From Thermoplasmata archaeon (GTDB taxonomy: Archaea; Thermoplasmatota; Thermoplasmata; Thermoplasmatales; Thermoplasmataceae), in NCBI GenBank assembly GCA_021827885.1, contig JAKAUD010000242.1, positions 1 to 14,961 of the forward strand: a stretch of 14,961 nt of DNA. Reading direction: 5' to 3'. Positions 12,928-14,961 of the stretch are shown here, piece by piece; position 1 is the stretch's first letter, and the number at the start of each line of letters is the position of its first letter. The notes beneath the pieces are model-generated. The model was given only the letters and a program-made list of their open reading frames with translations, was not told the DNA's origin and did no database searches. Position numbers and translations under genes: made by a program.

Positions 12928-13118
12928 AATCAAACCTACTTTAGAACACCACCAGATGCATACTGGATATCTTCAATTTACCTAAAAGGCCTCCAGTATA
13001 CATAAATATCCTCATTGTGTTGCATATCTTGCCTTGAGCGCTTTAGTCTATTAGCTGCGGGAAGACAACGCGCATTAGTAATTTACGAGCGCGATTTCAA
13101 ACATTCAATAAAAATGAT
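12928..13118. other. Intergenic stretch between DUF1801 and aquaporin genes
   Basis: The stretch should hold the promoter of the DUF1801 gene near its left end and the 3' region of the aquaporin gene at its right. I see no gene. A GC-richer patch near 13035-13075 superficially recalls tRNA arms but does not close into a cloverleaf. Confidence 0.4.
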
Positions 13119-13844
13119 TCAAACAGGCAATGAATCTGAAATATGGATTCTTGTATTTTCCCGGTACATGAATTTATAGGATAATGCACCAAGCGTGCCT
13201 CCAATGATGGGTGCAACCCAGTATATCCACTGGTAATACTGTTCCTTGAAAAGTATACCAGAAAGCACTGCAGGGCCAAATGACCTTGCAGGGTTGATTG
13301 ATCCACCACTGACTGTTCCAAGCATGAATATCATTATAGAAACATATATGCCAACGCCACCACCACCGCCAGCTGTGTTAGTAGTCCTTGAAGTTACTCC
13401 CATTATAGTCCAGAGGAAGAAGAATGTCATTACAAATTCACCGAAAAAAGCAACATACGGCCCTCTTATGCCGGGAATCGTTGCACCGAATTGCACAGCA
13501 TCGGCAGTGCTGTAACCAAACAGCACTGATACAGTCGCCGATGCAAGCACTGCACCAAGAAGCTGCGAAATGATGTATGGAACAACATTTTTTCCCGGGA
13601 ACCGTCCAGCAACAAATAGCGAAAATGTGACCGCAGGATTGACATGTCCCCCGGATATGTTAGCCACAGCCATTATTGCAATAGAAATTCTAAGACCAAA
13701 AGTAACTGCGAGATAGAAGAGTGTAGATGGATTCAATGTCTGGTGAAATGCAGCTATGAAAGCGACAACGCTCCCCGGGCCAAAAAGTACAAAGATATAG
13801 GTACCAACAAACTCAGCTGCTAATTTCCTTAAAATGTCCGCCAC
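13119..13844 (-). CDS. Aquaporin / glycerol facilitator (MIP family)
   Basis: An inner-membrane channel for water or small neutral solutes, 241 aa with six membrane segments and two half-helices. Both pore motifs are intact: NPA at 69-71 in SGGHVNPAVT and NPA at 184-186 in SGGSINPARS, the latter with the conserved selectivity-filter Arg187. The first helix carries the family's Glu in LAAEFVGTYIFVLFG. The loop before the fifth helix (TNTAGGGGGVG) is unusually Gly-rich. The pattern is closest to archaeal AqpM, which carries water and to a lesser degree glycerol. The start is GTG 13844, supported by a TATA box at 13872-13878 placing a leaderless transcript within a few bases. In an acidophile it would serve osmotic balance; that is inference. 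Confidence 0.93.
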   Translation of the reverse strand: MADILRKLAAEFVGTYIFVLFGPGSVVAFIAAFHQTLNPSTLFYLAVTFGLRISIAIMAVANISGGHVNPAVTFSLFVAGRFPGKNVVPYIISQLLGAVLASATVSVLFGYSTADAVQFGATIPGIRGPYVAFFGEFVMTFFFLWTIMGVTSRTTNTAGGGGGVGIYVSIMIFMLGTVSGGSINPARSFGPAVLSGILFKEQYYQWIYWVAPIIGGTLGALSYKFMYRENTRIHISDSLPV

Positions 13845-13871
13845 TTGTTGAGCATTTAATCACTGTCCTCC

Positions 13872-13878
13872 TATAAAA
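13872..13878 (-). promoter_or_regulatory. TATA box of the aquaporin gene
   Basis: On the minus strand this reads TTTTATA, about 31 bp before the GTG start. The TAGGAGGA just after it would lie upstream of the mRNA start, so it is probably not used for translation. Confidence 0.55.
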
Positions 13879-13994
13879 CAATCGATCCATACTGCCGGTT
13901 TCAAGTGTTGAAATTGGTTCATCGCAATTGATTTTTTTTGCAGTAAACCCTGTCTCCAGCAAAGATAACTGTTGGTTGCTGAATTATATTGATC

Positions 13995-14336
13995 TCATGC
14001 CAGATATTTTCTTGAAATTTTCTCGATTATCCCCTCAATATCGGGTGGAAGAGGGGTCTTTTTTAACCTGAGACCGGCTTTTGCCCCGTTTAAGCGCAGG
14101 CAGCTGTTTTTCAGAATCTGAAGTGTTTTGTAAATATCGTAGTTCAGTGATGCCTCATCAGCGGCAAGGGAACTGAACTCATGCTTCAGGTCATCATACT
14201 TCTCGCTCTCGTATCTTAATGCGGCAATGAGATCCCTGATTTTCTGGTATTCCCTGTTGAACTCTTCCATGCCAGCATCATCCATTGAAAGGAATGCACT
14301 GATAAATCTCAGGTCATCGATCCTGTCTTCTGTCAT
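13995..14336 (-). CDS. Small helical protein of unknown function
   Basis: I do not recognise this 113-aa protein. It is almost entirely predicted helix, charged, with no signal peptide or membrane segment. Heptad-like spacing runs through EEFNREYQKIRDLIAALRYE and YDDLKHEFSSLAADEASL. A basic stretch (GAKAGLRLKKTPLPPD) precedes a final helix (IEGIIEKISRKYLA). Its ATG 14336 lies inside the last codons of the upstream gene, an overlap of 23 bp, so the two are surely co-translated. The pair probably forms a complex, as with many small helical partners, but no process can be named. The single cysteine lies in LKNSCLRLNG. Confidence 0.7.
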   Translation of the reverse strand: MTEDRIDDLRFISAFLSMDDAGMEEFNREYQKIRDLIAALRYESEKYDDLKHEFSSLAADEASLNYDIYKTLQILKNSCLRLNGAKAGLRLKKTPLPPDIEGIIEKISRKYLA

Positions 14337-14514
14337 ATTTAACCGTCATTTCATCTATCTGCCTTAGCTTTTTCAAATCCTCAAGCATATCCGTGAGCTT
14401 TTCCTGCATTTCAGAAACCTTTGATTTCTGCAGTATAATGTCTCTCTGGAGGATCTCATTAAGCTGGCGCACCAATTCGATTTCCCGTGTCAACCTTTCC
14501 CTCAATTCAGGCAA
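14314..14514 (-). CDS. Small coiled-coil protein, partner of the overlapping gene
   Basis: A 66-aa protein that is one long coiled coil: REIELVRQLNEILQRDIILQ followed by KVSEMQEKLTDMLEDLKKLR shows leucine and isoleucine at heptad spacing. No family is recognised. The start is TTG 14514 with AAGGAG about ten bases upstream; no ATG or GTG in the frame gives a longer product. Its 3' end overlaps the start of the next gene by 23 bp. The context suggests a two-subunit helical complex. Confidence 0.6.
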   Translation of the reverse strand: MPELRERLTREIELVRQLNEILQRDIILQKSKVSEMQEKLTDMLEDLKKLRQIDEMTVKYDRRQDR

Positions 14515-14655
14515 CTTCAGGCACTCCTTTTAACAGCAATATAATGGTGTTTTGCTATTCCGGGTTGTTATAGAATTCAATTAACCAGTTTCTTATCTAT
14601 AATTCAGGTAGAAAAGAAAAAAATGAATGTCAGGCAAATCCGGAGTATTTAAGGA

Positions 14656-14961
14656 TCAAAGAAGTTTGAGTTCCTCTATCTTCTTCATGACTTCAACACC
14701 ATGTTCTTTTGGAGATACCTTCTCATAAACATGCGCAATGGTGCCGTTCTTGTCGATAAGATATGTAACCCTCTTATCTGAGCTTCCATTGAATGTACCA
14801 TAAGATTCAGATATCTTCTTGTCTGCATCTGATAACAGTGTGAAATTCAAGCCATATTTATCATGGAATTTCTTGTGTGAGTTGACGGAATCCACTGATA
14901 CGCCGAGGACCTTGATTCCCTTCTTCTCGAATGCCGCATTGTTGTCGCGGAAATTACAGGC
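14656..14961 (-). CDS. bcp: Peroxiredoxin, Bcp/PrxQ type (5' end outside window)
   Basis: Thioredoxin-dependent peroxidase that reduces hydrogen peroxide and alkyl hydroperoxides. The frame is open to the window edge, so about the first 50 residues, including the peroxidatic Cys, are missing. The visible chain starts ACNFRDNNAAFEKKG, where the Cys matches the resolving Cys of Bcp proteins (five residues after the peroxidatic one in TPGCTxEAC). It continues with VLGVSVDSVNSHKKF, FTLLSDADKKISESYG, TYLIDKNGTIAHVYEKV and the closing helix. All are family-typical. A GTG at 14895 lies inside the conserved strand and is not the start. With the OsmC protein at 3404-3910 this makes two peroxide-defence genes in the window. 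Confidence 0.9.
   Translation of the reverse strand, partial: ACNFRDNNAAFEKKGIKVLGVSVDSVNSHKKFHDKYGLNFTLLSDADKKISESYGTFNGSSDKRVTYLIDKNGTIAHVYEKVSPKEHGVEVMKKIEELKLL

Noticed and set aside
13030..13080. Possible tRNA-like segment between the DUF1801 and aquaporin genes
   Set aside because: Short arm-like pieces are present, but no acceptor stem, anticodon loop or T-arm can be closed into a cloverleaf.
1..14961. CRISPR array, suggested by the CARF regulator
   Set aside because: No regularly spaced repeats of 24-40 bp were found on either strand, and no cas nuclease or Cascade gene is present.

Overview
The window looks like a chromosomal accessory region of an acidophilic archaeon of the Thermoplasmatales type (Ferroplasma/Cuniculiplasma-like). 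This is inferred, not searched. The reasons are the AGA/AGG/ATA-rich codon use, the archaeal TATA boxes about 26 bp ahead of leaderless starts, a GGTGA Shine-Dalgarno site, a CARF-winged-helix regulator and archaeal-style insertion sequences.

Layout. Bases 1-136 hold no gene. Bases 133-1486 are an IS110-family element with subterminal inverted repeats. Its upstream non-coding part (about 156-319) folds on paper into a two-loop RNA resembling a bridge RNA, and one loop is perfectly complementary over 11 nt to the DNA just right of the element. The element abuts an apparently intact IS256-family element (1487-2740) at that element's own terminal repeat. The IS256 transposase Shine-Dalgarno is buried in a perfect 10-bp hairpin. 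Bases 2741-3403 are decayed DNA with a VapC-like toxin remnant.

Bases 3404-6882 hold four apparently intact genes: an OsmC-type peroxiredoxin and a CARF-winged-helix regulator (minus strand), then a membrane protein with a classical C2H2 zinc finger and a flavin disulfide oxidoreductase that lacks the usual C-terminal His-Glu pair (plus strand). Bases 7134-8072 are a sugar-epimerase-like SDR pseudogene with two frameshifts and a stop. An IS5-family transposase (8280-9209) and a truncated methyltransferase (9336-9767) follow.

Bases 9839-12343 form a compact mercury-resistance module. A divergent HxlR-type regulator faces a free-standing HMA metal-binding protein, mercuric reductase MerA (with the C-terminal CC pair) and a DUF302 protein. 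The HMA protein would pass Hg(II) to MerA, which reduces it to Hg(0); the regulator probably acts on the shared 66-bp intergenic region. Bases 12442-14961 return to ordinary genes, all on the minus strand: DUF1801, an aquaporin, an overlapping pair of small helical proteins, and a Bcp-type peroxiredoxin cut by the window end.

The most notable signal is the decoded IS110 RNA with guides matching both flanks. It implies that this element targets the terminal repeat of another insertion sequence.
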